A stretch of 22,790 nt of DNA from JBFIHZ01 sp041601535 (lineage in GTDB: Bacteria; Pseudomonadota; Gammaproteobacteria; Xanthomonadales; SZUA-36). The stretch is taken from positions 1-22,790 of the forward strand of contig JBFIHZ010000021.1 of the NCBI GenBank assembly GCA_041601535.1. Direction: 5' to 3'. The notes below the pieces were generated by a model. That model was not told where the DNA came from. It did not search any database and saw nothing but the letters and a program-made list of their open reading frames with translations. The position numbers were made by a program, and so were the translations under genes. Of this stretch, positions 14,678-22,790 are shown one piece after another. The stretch's first letter is position 1, and each line of letters opens with the position of its first letter.

Positions 14678-16090
14678 CTAAAGATAGGGGGCAAACAGGG
14701 CCGCAGCGGCGTCGCGCAATCGGGTGGGAAGTTTGCGGGCATCCAGCCGCCGGCGGGTGAAGGAGGTGCATTGGCTGGCGGCCTGTTGAAAACGCTGACA
14801 CAGCTCGTGGTTCAGACTGGAGTCAAACACCTCGATACCCAGTTCGAAGTTCAGTCTCAGGCTGCGCGGGTCCAGGTTGCTGGAACCCACCAGTGAATAG
14901 TCGTCATCGACCATCAGGCATTTACTGTGCGCGAACGGTGGCGGACGGAGCAGCAGACGCACACCGGAGTCCAGTAACTCCGCCAGGTTGTGTTGCAGGG
15001 CCCACTGCACCAGCGGCCAGTTATTCTGCCGCGGAATCATAACCTGCACATCCACTCCCGCCAGCGCGGCTGCCTGCAGACTGCCCATGATTTTGCGGTC
15101 GGGCAGAAAATAAGGGGTCATGATCCATACCTTTTGCCGCGCAGCCGAGATCACGCCCATATAGGTCAGCGCGAGTGCGTCCATGGTTTCATCCGGGCCG
15201 TCGGAAATGACCCGGCATTCCGCCTGGCCGGCAAGGCCGGGAAGGTCTTCCGGGCAGTTCAGGTCGCTGCCTCCGGCATATTTCCAGTCTTCAATAAACA
15301 AGCGTACCAGGTCGGCTACAACCGGCCCGCTGAAACCAAAGTGCAGATCGCTGGCACGATGTTTGGACGGGCCATTGATCAATTGCCGGTCGCTGATGTT
15401 CATGCCACCGGCAAACGCTCTGCAGCGGTCGGTCAGCAGCAGCTTGCGGTGGGTGCGCAGGTTGATGCTCAGGCTGGGTGGCAGCAACCTCAGTGGCATG
15501 AAGCGGCGGTGCTCCAGCCGGTGCTTTTTCAACAGCCGCAGGATGGTTGGAAAACTGTAGCGCAAGCCCACATCATCCACCAGGATTCGCACGGCGACAC
15601 CTCGATCGTGTGCGGCCGCTAACTTGCGGATGAAGCTTTGCCCGGTGCGGTCATTGTCGAAAATATAACTGCTGAGCAGAATTTCTTCGCGTGCCTGCTC
15701 AATGGCCTGCAGCATGGGCGGGTAGGCTTGTTCACCGTTGTGGTAGCAATCGACCCGGTTGTCCTTGCGCAGCGGCCCGCCAGTGATGGCCAGGCCTATA
15801 CGCCGTATGGAAGCCTGACCGCTGCCTGGCAGTTCGGCGCGCGCACGCCCTCCTTCCGGGGAGAAACGCGAGGATAGCCGATGCGCTTTGCGGTGCACGC
15901 GGTTTACGCCAAACAGCGTGTACAGCAGCGCGCCGGCTATGGGGAACAAAAAAACCAGGCCCAGCCAGCCAAGCGCGGAACGGGAGTCTCGCTTGTACAG
16001 CAGTACATGCAGGCCCGCGGCAGTGGCCACGACCACGTGAATACTGACCAGTGACAACAGGTAGTCAAACAGCATGGGTTTATTGTACAT
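14678..16090 (-). CDS. cls: Cardiolipin synthase-type phospholipase D protein
   Basis: The 470-residue protein starts with two membrane helices (about 8-30 and 38-60, the PLD N-terminal membrane module with SALGWLGLVFLFP), then a charged linker and two phospholipase D domains. The catalytic HxKxxxxD motifs are HRKLLLTD (His214) and HSKCLMVD (His388), followed by GGMNISDR and GSSNLDPRSL. Length and layout match bacterial cardiolipin synthases, which join two phosphatidylglycerol molecules, or phosphatidylglycerol plus another lipid, at the inner membrane. Both active sites look intact. ATG 16090 is chosen; a second in-frame ATG five codons later is possible, and neither has a strong ribosome-binding site. 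It is divergent from the FAD oxidase gene. The exact type (ClsA, ClsB or ClsC) cannot be decided here, though the N-terminal helices resemble ClsA. Confidence 0.92.
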   Translation of the reverse strand: MYNKPMLFDYLLSLVSIHVVVATAAGLHVLLYKRDSRSALGWLGLVFLFPIAGALLYTLFGVNRVHRKAHRLSSRFSPEGGRARAELPGSGQASIRRIGLAITGGPLRKDNRVDCYHNGEQAYPPMLQAIEQAREEILLSSYIFDNDRTGQSFIRKLAAAHDRGVAVRILVDDVGLRYSFPTILRLLKKHRLEHRRFMPLRLLPPSLSINLRTHRKLLLTDRCRAFAGGMNISDRQLINGPSKHRASDLHFGFSGPVVADLVRLFIEDWKYAGGSDLNCPEDLPGLAGQAECRVISDGPDETMDALALTYMGVISAARQKVWIMTPYFLPDRKIMGSLQAAALAGVDVQVMIPRQNNWPLVQWALQHNLAELLDSGVRLLLRPPPFAHSKCLMVDDDYSLVGSSNLDPRSLRLNFELGIEVFDSSLNHELCQRFQQAASQCTSFTRRRLDARKLPTRLRDAAAALFAPYL

Positions 16091-16225
16091 GCCGCATGCA
16101 TGCCGGCCGCTGCTGTCTTCGCCGCAACCAGCCGGAAGGTGACGCCGCCCGCAGCGGCGATCGTGGAGGGCTATTTACCCATCGGGTACACTGACAGCGG
16201 CACACAACATAATGGATAATCCGCC

Positions 16226-17512
16226 ATGCCTGAACGCAGTTCCTACATTGATTCCTATTACTCCGCCAGCGCCAATCGCAGTCCGGATTCCCCGGCCTTG
16301 CAAGGCGATGAAACGGCAGATGTTTGTGTAATCGGGGGTGGCTATACCGGGCTGTCCAGTGCGCTGCATCTGGCTGAGCGGGGGTATGATGTGGTGCTGC
16401 TGGAGGCTGAACGGGTGGGGTGGGGTGCTTCCGGCCGGAATGGCGGTCAATGCACCATTGGGCAACGCCAGCCGCAGGAGGAGCTGGAACAACGGCACGG
16501 CCGTGAAGTGGCGCGCAAGCTGTGGGACCTCAGCCTTGAAGCCGTCAGCACGGTGCGTTCCCTGATTCACCGCTTCGATATTCAATGTGATCTGAAACAG
16601 GGCAATCTGCAGGCAGCCGCCAAGACCAGCGATGCCGAATGGTACCGGCGGCATGCCGAGCATATGCAGAACCACTACGGCCTGGAGTGCCGTTTCGTGG
16701 AAGGCGATGAATTGCGGCACCTGTCGGGCAGTACGGCATTCAAAGGTGGGGTGGTGGAATACCGGTCGGCCCATTTACACCCACTGAACTATGCCCTGGG
16801 GCTGGCGGCCGCGGCTGCAGGCCTGGGGGTGCGGCTGTATGAAAACAGCCGGGTCCTGTCCTATGACAGGAAATCACCCACCCGCGTCCGCACCTCCGCC
16901 GGTTCGGTCAAAGCCCGGTACGTGGTGCTGGCCTGCAACGGTTACCTGGAACGGCTGGAGCCGCGGGTTGCCGGGCGCATCATGCCCATCAATAACTTCA
17001 TACTTGCCACTGAACCCTTGTCGGCCGCGCAGCAGGCGCAGATAAACCCTGAAGACCTTTGCATGTTTGATGCCAAGTTCGTGGTGAATTACTGGAAGCT
17101 GAGCGGCGATGGCCGCATGCTGTTTGGCGGTGGCGAAAGCTACACCCGCCGGTTCCCACGCGATATCAAATCCTTTGTGCGCAAATACCTGTTACACCTG
17201 TACCCCCAGCTGGAAAGTGCGCGTATTGACTATGGCTGGGGCGGCACTTTGGCGGTGACGATGAACCGCATGCCGAATTTCGGCCGTTTGCCTCCCGATA
17301 TCTATTACGCGATGGGTTATTCTGGCCATGGCGTGCAAATGGCGACCCTGGCCGGAAAACTGATCGCGGAAGCGGTGGCGGGAACGGCCGAGCGCTTCGA
17401 TATTATGAGCCAGCTTCCGTCCCGTGATTTTCCAGGCGGCACACTGTTGCGCTGGCCGGGCCTGGTCGCAGGCATGCTCTACCATGCCATGAAGGATCGT
17501 TTGGGCGATTGA
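16226..17512 (+). CDS. FAD-dependent amine oxidase, PuuB/OrdL-like
   Basis: The 428-residue protein has a DAO-type FAD-binding fold. VIGGGYTG (Gly37-Gly42) forms the dinucleotide loop and Glu60 (VVLLEAE) binds the ribose. GWGASGRNGGQ follows, which is characteristic of the PuuB/OrdL branch. YYAMGYSGHGVQMATLAGKLIAE near the C-terminus closes the FAD site. E. coli PuuB oxidises gamma-glutamylputrescine; relatives oxidise other secondary amines or amino acids, producing an aldehyde and hydrogen peroxide. No other putrescine-pathway gene (PuuA, PuuC, PuuD) is in the window, so the substrate is open. Only a weak GGAT lies before the ATG. The FadL-type porin gene starts 40 bp after the stop, suggesting an operon. 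Confidence 0.88.
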   Translation: MPERSSYIDSYYSASANRSPDSPALQGDETADVCVIGGGYTGLSSALHLAERGYDVVLLEAERVGWGASGRNGGQCTIGQRQPQEELEQRHGREVARKLWDLSLEAVSTVRSLIHRFDIQCDLKQGNLQAAAKTSDAEWYRRHAEHMQNHYGLECRFVEGDELRHLSGSTAFKGGVVEYRSAHLHPLNYALGLAAAAAGLGVRLYENSRVLSYDRKSPTRVRTSAGSVKARYVVLACNGYLERLEPRVAGRIMPINNFILATEPLSAAQQAQINPEDLCMFDAKFVVNYWKLSGDGRMLFGGGESYTRRFPRDIKSFVRKYLLHLYPQLESARIDYGWGGTLAVTMNRMPNFGRLPPDIYYAMGYSGHGVQMATLAGKLIAEAVAGTAERFDIMSQLPSRDFPGGTLLRWPGLVAGMLYHAMKDRLGD

Positions 17513-17552
17513 ATCCTGAAGAAAAAGCAATTCGACACTGCGGGGTAACGCT

Positions 17553-18944
17553 ATGAGATTGGTCCATCGCAGCACCCGGTCACTCGCTAGCGGCAACATT
17601 GGAATGTTGTTGCTCTGCCTCTGCTCAACTCCGGCCTGGGCCACCAGTGGTTATCTTCCACATGGCACCGGCACCAAAAACAAGGCAATGGCAGGTGCCG
17701 GCATGGCCGCTCCGGAAGAGGCAATGGCGGTGGTCAGCAACCCGGCTGTGATGCTGCAAGTGGCCGGACAATCCCAATTGGGTCTGGCCCTGTTCCGTCC
17801 GCGCTCCAATTATTTCAGTTCGGAAAGTGACCGCAACGGCCGCTTCGGCAGTTTCACCATCGGTCCGAATCATTTGTATGCAGAACAGAAAACGCTGCTC
17901 ACACCATTTTTCGCCCGCAGTTGGCGCCTGACGGATAAATCTGCCTGGGCTTTGGCCGTGCATACGCGCAGTGGCATCAATACCGAGTACCGTGGCGGCA
18001 CCGCGAGGTTCGACCCGGATGGCGACGGTCCGCAGGAGGTACAGACCTTTGCCGGCACCCTCGGAGATGGCGATGTGAAATGGAAACTGGCGCAAGCCCT
18101 GCTGGACATCGGCTATTCACGCCAGCTCGGGCAGGGTGCCTCCTGGGGCATTTCCGCGGTGTTGGCCGCGCAGACATTCAGTGCCAGCGGTTTTGCAAAC
18201 CTGGCCGGCCTGACCGAAGCCTATGCGCTCAGCGGCGGCTCGGTATTGCCGCAACGGCTGTCTGCCAACGGCAGTGATACGTCCTACGGTGCCGGGCTGG
18301 AGGCCGGGGTGCATGTTCAGTGGAACGAGGCGTGGAGTTTTGCGGCCTCTGCGCAGTCAAAAATCTACATGAGCCGGTTCAGCAATTACGCGGATTTTTT
18401 GCCTGATGGCGGACGTTTCGACCTGCCTGCGGATATCAAGCTGGGGCTGAGCTGGCGGCCGCTCGACCGGCTGCTGCTGAATTTTGATATCGAGCATATT
18501 TTTTATGGTGGCGTGGACGTGTTCGGGAATTCGCTGGATGACCTGCTGCGTTGCCCTGCCGCCGGACAGGGCGGCGAGGACCCTTCGTTCTGCCTTGGTG
18601 GCAAGCACGGCGGTGGGCTGGGTTGGGACGACGTCACGGTATTCAAACTGGGTGCGCAGTGGCAAGCCGGCAAGCGGTGGGCATTACGGGCAGGTTACAG
18701 CCTGGGCCATCAACCCGTGCCCATCAGCGATATGAACAATAACCTGTTCACGCCGTACCTGGCCGATGCGCATTACACGGCAGGCATAAGCTGGCGCATG
18801 GCTGAGCGTGGTGAACTGAACCTGGCCTTGATGTACACCGAGGAAGAATCCATGAATGAACGCAACCGTTTCGATATTGGCCAGGTGCTGATCAGCGAGG
18901 CGGATCAATTCGAACTGGAGATCAGTTATGGCTGGTCATTTTAA
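17553..18944 (+). CDS. FadL/OmpP1-family outer-membrane porin
   Basis: The 463-residue protein has a signal peptide ending STPAWA (about residue 30). The mature N-terminus TSGYLPHGTGTKNKAMAGAG and the downstream EEAMAVVSNPAVM match the FadL plug region, including the NPA motif. The rest alternates short amphipathic strands and polar turns, and the last residue is phenylalanine after a strand (LEISYGWSF), the signal for outer-membrane beta-barrel assembly. FadL-family proteins move hydrophobic compounds such as fatty acids or aromatics through a lateral opening. It directly follows the FAD oxidase gene with a GGGG-type ribosome-binding site, and the pair may serve uptake and oxidation of a common compound, which is inference only. 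The transported compound is unknown. Confidence 0.9.
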   Translation: MRLVHRSTRSLASGNIGMLLLCLCSTPAWATSGYLPHGTGTKNKAMAGAGMAAPEEAMAVVSNPAVMLQVAGQSQLGLALFRPRSNYFSSESDRNGRFGSFTIGPNHLYAEQKTLLTPFFARSWRLTDKSAWALAVHTRSGINTEYRGGTARFDPDGDGPQEVQTFAGTLGDGDVKWKLAQALLDIGYSRQLGQGASWGISAVLAAQTFSASGFANLAGLTEAYALSGGSVLPQRLSANGSDTSYGAGLEAGVHVQWNEAWSFAASAQSKIYMSRFSNYADFLPDGGRFDLPADIKLGLSWRPLDRLLLNFDIEHIFYGGVDVFGNSLDDLLRCPAAGQGGEDPSFCLGGKHGGGLGWDDVTVFKLGAQWQAGKRWALRAGYSLGHQPVPISDMNNNLFTPYLADAHYTAGISWRMAERGELNLALMYTEEESMNERNRFDIGQVLISEADQFELEISYGWSF

Positions 18945-18960
18945 AAGCACGTAGCGTGCT
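18941..18960 (-). terminator. Weak terminator of the flavodoxin-like gene
   Basis: Read on the minus strand, AGCACG-CTA-CGTGCT forms a 6-bp stem followed by TTTAAAA. It begins 15 bases after the flavodoxin-like stop codon and overlaps the stop of the convergent FadL-type gene. The stem is short, so efficiency is uncertain. Confidence 0.4.
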
Positions 18961-18974
18961 GCGCGCTGCTGTGC

Positions 18975-19436
18975 TCAGAAAATGCCGGCTTCAAGCCCGG
19001 CAGCCAGGGTCATGCCCAGTTCCTCGCAGTCATCAATAAACTCCTCACGCCAGTCGCCAACACACATCAGCGGGGCCTGCACGGCCTTCCAGTTCAGGCC
19101 GGAAACGATGCGTTCAATGCCGCTGCGGGTGCCGCTGCCGTCGTTACCGGCACGGACAAACAGGGCCCAGGGCAGCGCATCGGTATGGTCCAGGCAGGGA
19201 TAATAGATGCGGTCGAAAAAATCCTTCATCGCACCGCTCATGTAGCCAAAGTTTTCGGTGGTGCCCAGGATGATGGCCTGGCAGGCCAGCACATCCTGTG
19301 CCTGGGCCTCAAGCGGTGGCAGCCAGCGAATCTCCACGCCGTTGATATCGGGATGACGGGCGCCACGCAGCACCGCTTCGGTCATCTGGCGGGTATGCGG
19401 CGATGGCGCATGGGATACCAGTAATACTTCACTCAT
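18975..19436 (-). CDS. Flavodoxin-like FMN protein
   Basis: The 153-residue protein has a flavodoxin-like fold. An N-terminal strand leads to the phosphate-binding loop SHAPSPHTRQM (residues 8-18). A central strand ends GTTENFGYMSGAMKDFFDRIYY, the FMN-contacting loop typical of NAD(P)H-dependent reductase/flavodoxin relatives. ALFVRAGNDGSGTRSGIERI supplies another flavin-side loop. Such proteins carry electrons or reduce quinones, azo or nitro compounds; the exact reaction cannot be told. It is slightly short but appears complete. It is divergent from the CoA-transferase gene (136 bp between start codons) and convergent with the FadL-type gene. No strong ribosome-binding site is seen. Confidence 0.82.
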   Translation of the reverse strand: MSEVLLVSHAPSPHTRQMTEAVLRGARHPDINGVEIRWLPPLEAQAQDVLACQAIILGTTENFGYMSGAMKDFFDRIYYPCLDHTDALPWALFVRAGNDGSGTRSGIERIVSGLNWKAVQAPLMCVGDWREEFIDDCEELGMTLAAGLEAGIF

Positions 19437-19508
19437 GCTGACATGGTAACAATAGCTGGTGATGGATGGTCAGTGTTACGCATGGCAACACATCAGGACG
19501 GCGCAAGA

Positions 19509-19517
19509 TGGCATAAT
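19509..19517 (+). promoter_or_regulatory. Candidate extended -10 promoter of the CoA-transferase gene
   Basis: TGGCATAAT fits the extended -10 pattern TGnTATAAT with one mismatch. No -35 box is evident at the correct distance, as is common for this promoter type. Transcription would start near 19524, about 50 bases before the ATG at 19573. Confidence 0.4.
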
Positions 19518-19572
19518 TTCAGAGTCCAAGGAAAAGCGCCATCAGCGCACGAATTTACACTCAGGAGATCCC

Positions 19573-20784
19573 ATGACCGACACTCACCCATCACGTCCGC
19601 TGGATGGCATACGCGTGCTCGAAGTGGGCCAGCTGCTGGCCGGTCCCTTTGCCGGCTGTATTCTGGCTTACTACGGTGCCGAGGTGATCAAGGTTGAGCC
19701 GCCGGGCGAAGGTGACCCGATCCGCCAGTGGCGGGTGCTGGATGAGGGCGGCACCTCGTTCTGGTGGCGCAGCCTGGCGCGCAACAAGAAATGCATTACC
19801 GCGGATCTGCGCTCGGATGAAGGCCGCGCACTGGTGCGCCAACTGGCTGACCATTGTGATGTGCTGGTGGAAAACTTTCGTCCGGGCGTGATGGAAAAAT
19901 GGGGCCTGGGACCGGATGAACTGGCCCGCAGCAATCCCGGTTTGATCTATTCGCGCATATCCGGATATGGCCAGGACGGACCGTACGCCAGCCGGCCGGG
20001 CTTTGCCTCGGTGTGCGAAGGCCTGGGGGGGCTGCGCTACGTCAACGGTTTTCCGGGTGAGGCGCCGGTGCGCCCCAATCTGAGCATTGGCGACACCCTG
20101 GCCGGGCTGCATGCCACGCTGGGCATCGTGATGGCCTGCGTGCACAAACTGAAATCGCCACAGGGCGAGGGTCAGGTGGTGGACACCGCGCTGTTTGAAA
20201 GTGTCTTCAACCTGCTGGAAGCCGTGGTGCCGGAGTACGATGGCGCCGGCGTTATTCGCCAGCCTTCCGGCTCCACCCTGACCGGCATAGTACCCACCAA
20301 TACCTACCGCTGTGCCGATGGCAAGTTCATCATCATCGGCGCCAATGGCGATTCCATATTCAGCCGTTTATGCGACTGCATGCAACGCACGGATATGGCC
20401 CAGGACGAGCGTTTCAGAAGCAACAGCGGGCGGGTCAAACATGAAGCGGAAATCGATGCGGTCATTGCCGGCTGGTGTGGCTCCATGCCGTCCGGCAGCG
20501 CGCTGGCGCTGCTGGAGCAGGCGCGGGTGCCGGCCGGCCCGATCTACAACGTGGAAGACATGGTTAATGACGAGCATTTTCAGGCTCGCGGCCTGTTTGA
20601 ATCCGTTGCGGTTGGCGACAAGACCCTGAAAATTCCCGCGCTGGTGCCCAAGCTCAGCGCCACGCCGGGACGTACCGATTGGGCTGGTGCCGAGGTGGGC
20701 GCCCACAATGCGGAAATCTATCTTGGCCTGCTGGGGATGGAGCAGGACGAATACGATCAGTTGCGGAATCGCGGTGTGATCTAA
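19573..20784 (+). CDS. Class III CoA-transferase (CaiB/BaiF family)
   Basis: The 403-residue protein matches class III CoA-transferases over its full length. It has the N-terminal PLDGIRVLEVGQLLAGPFAG, the AEVIKVEPPGEGDPIR segment, the VENFRPGVMEKWGLG motif, and the putative catalytic Asp174 in NLSIGDTLAGLHA, which forms an aspartyl-CoA thioester in this family. Members transfer CoA between carboxylic acids such as oxalate, formate, carnitine derivatives, succinate or aromatic acids; the pair used here cannot be deduced. CAGGAG lies just before ATG 19573. An upstream in-frame ATG at 19459 would add 38 residues of low-complexity unlike sequence and would leave no room for the promoter, so it is rejected. 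A strong terminator follows 50 bases after the stop. No acyl-CoA dehydrogenase or ligase partner is adjacent. Confidence 0.92.
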   Translation: MTDTHPSRPLDGIRVLEVGQLLAGPFAGCILAYYGAEVIKVEPPGEGDPIRQWRVLDEGGTSFWWRSLARNKKCITADLRSDEGRALVRQLADHCDVLVENFRPGVMEKWGLGPDELARSNPGLIYSRISGYGQDGPYASRPGFASVCEGLGGLRYVNGFPGEAPVRPNLSIGDTLAGLHATLGIVMACVHKLKSPQGEGQVVDTALFESVFNLLEAVVPEYDGAGVIRQPSGSTLTGIVPTNTYRCADGKFIIIGANGDSIFSRLCDCMQRTDMAQDERFRSNSGRVKHEAEIDAVIAGWCGSMPSGSALALLEQARVPAGPIYNVEDMVNDEHFQARGLFESVAVGDKTLKIPALVPKLSATPGRTDWAGAEVGAHNAEIYLGLLGMEQDEYDQLRNRGVI

Positions 20785-20833
20785 CAGTGGTGGTTTAATT
20801 CCATCAATCCGGATCGCGTATCCGGCAGACAAG

Positions 20834-20861
20834 AAAAAGGGGCCCAAAAGGGCCCCTTTTT
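20834..20861. terminator. Perfect bidirectional terminator
   Basis: A-run, GGGGCCC, AAAA loop, GGGCCCC and T-run make a perfect 12-bp stem with a tetraloop. The flanking A5 and T5 supply a T-run on both strands. It lies 50 bases after the CoA-transferase stop and 18 before the stop of the convergent IPTL-CTERM gene, so it can end both transcripts. Confidence 0.93.
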
Positions 20862-20879
20862 ATACTGCACGGGATGTTA

Positions 20880-21956
20880 TCAGCTGAAGCGGCGGAACCC
20901 GACAACGCCCACTGCCAGCATCAGCAGCGCTGCTATGGCCATGCCATACCGGCTCAGGGTGGGTATGCCTTCAAAGAACACGGTGTTGGTTACCGTGCAG
21001 CTGGCGCCCTGTCCGGCGCTGATTTCCAGATTCTCACAGTCATTGTCCACTTCAACATAACTGTCGGTGAAAGACTCTTCCACCCAACAGTTGGCTGACG
21101 GGTAACCGGGTGTGACGGAGGCGGTAAACTGCTCATCACCGTCGCCATGGAAAACGATGCAGGACGTGTCAACATCGTCGTCATCGCCGCTGACGTCGTC
21201 CAGCAGGCATAAAACGCCCTCTGGGCTTTCAGTTCCCGCCTGTCCGAGGTGTTCAATCCAGCCGTTTTCGCAATACAGGGTCAGGTAATAACTGGTGTCG
21301 ACATCGTCGCCGCCGCTGCCTTCAAAGACCCAGACTTTTTCGATATCGATATCCACCGGGTCTGGCGAGTTGGTGATGTCACAGCGGTAGGCATCGCCCT
21401 GGTTGATTTGTTCGAAGGTGCAGCCCGGGCTGACGCCAGCGCTGTAGCTGGCGCTGTAGCCGTCAGGCACCACTTCGGTGATGCTGCAATTCATTTGACC
21501 ATCGTCAAAACTTTGCACCACGAAGGTAACCGTGTCGCCCTCGGCAATCATTTTGCTCTGGTCCAGCGGCAGGCCGGTATTGCAGCTGATGTCTACCCGT
21601 ACTTCGGCCGGGTTGTCATCGGTGAAATTCTTGGTAACGCGGAAAGTGGCACGATCGTCGTCGCCGCCCTCGCCGATCTGGCATTGCTGGACGGCTGCGT
21701 CTGCACAAATGTTGTCCCAGGCGACATCGCAACAGAACGAATCGCTGGCGCAGATCAATGCTTCGCATTGGGCGTCATCGCATCCGGGTGTGCCGTTGGC
21801 AAAAAAGCAATCGCTGCCGCCGCCGCCAGCAGGCGCACTGGTAAAGGGCAGGCCGTCACGGCCGACATCCTGTGCCAGAACCGCCATGCTGCCGAACAGG
21901 CAACAGGTCATGAACAAAGTCGTTAAAAACTGTCTGATTGAAATCGTGCGGCGCAT
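20880..21956 (-). CDS. IPTL-CTERM surface protein with cysteine-rich module
   Basis: The 358-residue protein has a signal peptide (cleavage after VLA, about residue 28). A cysteine-rich module at residues 50-92 has eight cysteines in the pattern GxPGCDDxxCExxIC..D.FCCDVAWDxxC. Acidic beta-rich repeats follow at about 103-325, with TFRVTKNFTDDNPAEVRVDI and VDIDIEKVWVFEG opening similar domains. At 329-358 is an IPTL-CTERM sorting tail: GIPTLSRYGM, a hydrophobic helix and terminal GFRRFS. Such tails are recognised by exosortase-type membrane enzymes and target proteins to the surface or extracellular matrix; no exosortase is in this window. GGGAG lies eight bases before the ATG. Role unknown, probably surface adhesion or matrix. 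It is a solitary gene, convergent with the CoA-transferase. Confidence 0.88.
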   Translation of the reverse strand: MRRTISIRQFLTTLFMTCCLFGSMAVLAQDVGRDGLPFTSAPAGGGGSDCFFANGTPGCDDAQCEALICASDSFCCDVAWDNICADAAVQQCQIGEGGDDDRATFRVTKNFTDDNPAEVRVDISCNTGLPLDQSKMIAEGDTVTFVVQSFDDGQMNCSITEVVPDGYSASYSAGVSPGCTFEQINQGDAYRCDITNSPDPVDIDIEKVWVFEGSGGDDVDTSYYLTLYCENGWIEHLGQAGTESPEGVLCLLDDVSGDDDDVDTSCIVFHGDGDEQFTASVTPGYPSANCWVEESFTDSYVEVDNDCENLEISAGQGASCTVTNTVFFEGIPTLSRYGMAIAALLMLAVGVVGFRRFS

Positions 21957-22201
21957 ATCGGTCTCCCTCGAGTTGATAATGACTTTTCAGTCCCAGCGCA
22001 GGCACTGCACTTTCATGCCCCACACTATGTTAGCACGATATGGGGATTTAGTGTTTTCAGTTGCACATGTTGCTTAACTTCAGCACATTATTCCCGCTAT
22101 CATGGCGGCCGGGCCGCTGCGTTCCTGGCAGTCTGAAGGAAAAGGCTGCCGCTTGAGCCGTGCCAACTGCGGCGGAGTCTGACCTGTTTCGCAGGGTGCA
22201 T

Positions 22202-22790
22202 ATGGCGTATAAAAAACGAATAGCGATACTTGCCGTTTTGATTGCGGCTTTGCTGGCACAGTTCTGGCTCGGCTCACGTTATCCGGCCATTGATGAAAAA
22301 GCTGCCATGGCCGGCGAAGTGGTGATGGGCGATGTGCTCAGTTTCGATGCGGCCATCAGGGTCAGCGCCGCCGATCCGCTGTGGCAAAAAATTGGCAAGT
22401 CCACGGTCAACTGGATTATGACCAACCGCCAGGGCATGACCTTTGGTGTATTGCTGGCCAGCCTGGTACTGAGCCTGTTGCAATTGCTGCGCAGGCAATC
22501 GGGCAGTGGGCACGTTTTCCGGGATGTGCTTAAAGGAGTGCTGATCGGCGCGCCGCTGGGCGTGTGTGTCAACTGTGCTGCGCCCATCGCCTTCGGCATG
22601 CGCAAGGAAGGTATGGCCAGCGGCACCAGCCTGGCCACCATGTTCGCCTCGCCCACCTTGAACATTATTGTACTGACCATGACGTTCAGTCTGCTGCCGC
22701 TGTATATGGCCGTCACCAAGGTGGTCGTGACGGTGGCCTTCCTGCTGCTGGTGCTGCCCGTGATGGTGCGCTGGCAAAGCCGCCGTGAAA
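22202..22790 (+). CDS. Permease of the PF03773 type, N-terminal part (cut by window edge)
   Basis: The visible 196 residues begin with a hydrophobic helix (about 5-23), then a periplasmic-looking stretch of about 50 residues, a helix near 78-97, and a conserved-looking membrane region with CVNCAAP (Cys122, Cys125) and FASPTLNII (148-156). This pairing of a cysteine-containing small-residue motif with SPxxN is what I associate with the predicted permease family that includes ArsP and YraQ. Members export organoarsenicals or other soft metal/metalloid compounds, or have unknown substrates. The two cysteines suit a thiophilic ligand. AGGG lies five bases before ATG 22202; GTG 22196 is an alternative. 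The reading frame runs off the right end, so about half of the protein is missing. Divergent from the IPTL-CTERM gene across 245 bp. Confidence 0.8.
   Translation, partial: MAYKKRIAILAVLIAALLAQFWLGSRYPAIDEKAAMAGEVVMGDVLSFDAAIRVSAADPLWQKIGKSTVNWIMTNRQGMTFGVLLASLVLSLLQLLRRQSGSGHVFRDVLKGVLIGAPLGVCVNCAAPIAFGMRKEGMASGTSLATMFASPTLNIIVLTMTFSLLPLYMAVTKVVVTVAFLLLVLPVMVRWQSRRE

Noticed and set aside
16132..16160. GC-rich inverted repeat (CGCCGC/GCGGCG) between the cls and oxidase genes
   Set aside because: Short arms in GC-rich DNA are expected by chance, and there is no T-run or promoter element attached to it.
22274..22777. Long minus-strand frames opposite the permease
   Set aside because: They are histidine/glutamine-rich or low-complexity translations antisense to clear membrane helices with conserved motifs on the plus strand.

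Overview
The window looks like chromosomal DNA from a Gram-negative bacterium, most likely an environmental gammaproteobacterium. The supports are a FadL-type outer-membrane porin, Sec signal peptides on many products, an IPTL-CTERM sorting tail, GcvA-like LysR and AraC regulators, a PuuB-type oxidase, and moderately GC-rich coding with good Shine-Dalgarno sites. I cannot fix the genus. No tRNA, rRNA, CRISPR array, insertion sequence or phage gene is visible. I call nineteen protein genes, including one 52-residue gene and one gene cut by the right edge.

Left part (1-3067): three secreted proteins of little-known function. They are a DUF2785-like protein, an astacin-type zinc metalloprotease, and a small unknown exported protein. 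A strong intrinsic terminator separates the last two. Next (3068-7672) is a divergent signalling cassette. A 1063-residue exported TPR-CHAT protein (caspase-like His/Cys dyad) is on the minus strand. Facing it is an ECF-type sigma factor, whose 3' end overlaps a single-pass anti-sigma-like membrane protein without the zinc motif. This cassette is the best candidate for an incompletely described system: the peptidase appears to lie outside the cytoplasm, where it could act on the membrane regulator.

Middle (7673-11739): two regulator/target pairs have visible operators. An AraC-type gene is flanked by two nearly identical 16-bp palindromes. One overlaps its own promoter and the other lies just upstream of a consensus -35 box for a secreted seven-bladed FG-GAP propeller protein. 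A LysR-type gene is divergent from a 52-residue arginine-rich protein. The latter has a strong ribosome-binding site, a promoter, a LysR-box palindrome centred about 63 bp before the predicted transcription start, and an intrinsic terminator.

Right part (11952-22790): a ZIP-like membrane protein with a cyclic-nucleotide-binding-like domain between its transmembrane halves and altered metal motifs. Its 3' end overlaps a convergent exported amidohydrolase by 130 bp. Then come a cardiolipin-synthase-type phospholipase D protein, a PuuB-like FAD oxidase followed by a FadL-type porin (probable operon), a flavodoxin-like protein divergent from a class III CoA-transferase, a textbook bidirectional terminator, an IPTL-CTERM surface protein with a cysteine-rich module, and the start of a PF03773-like permease. 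Most of these are metabolic or envelope genes without an obvious shared pathway.
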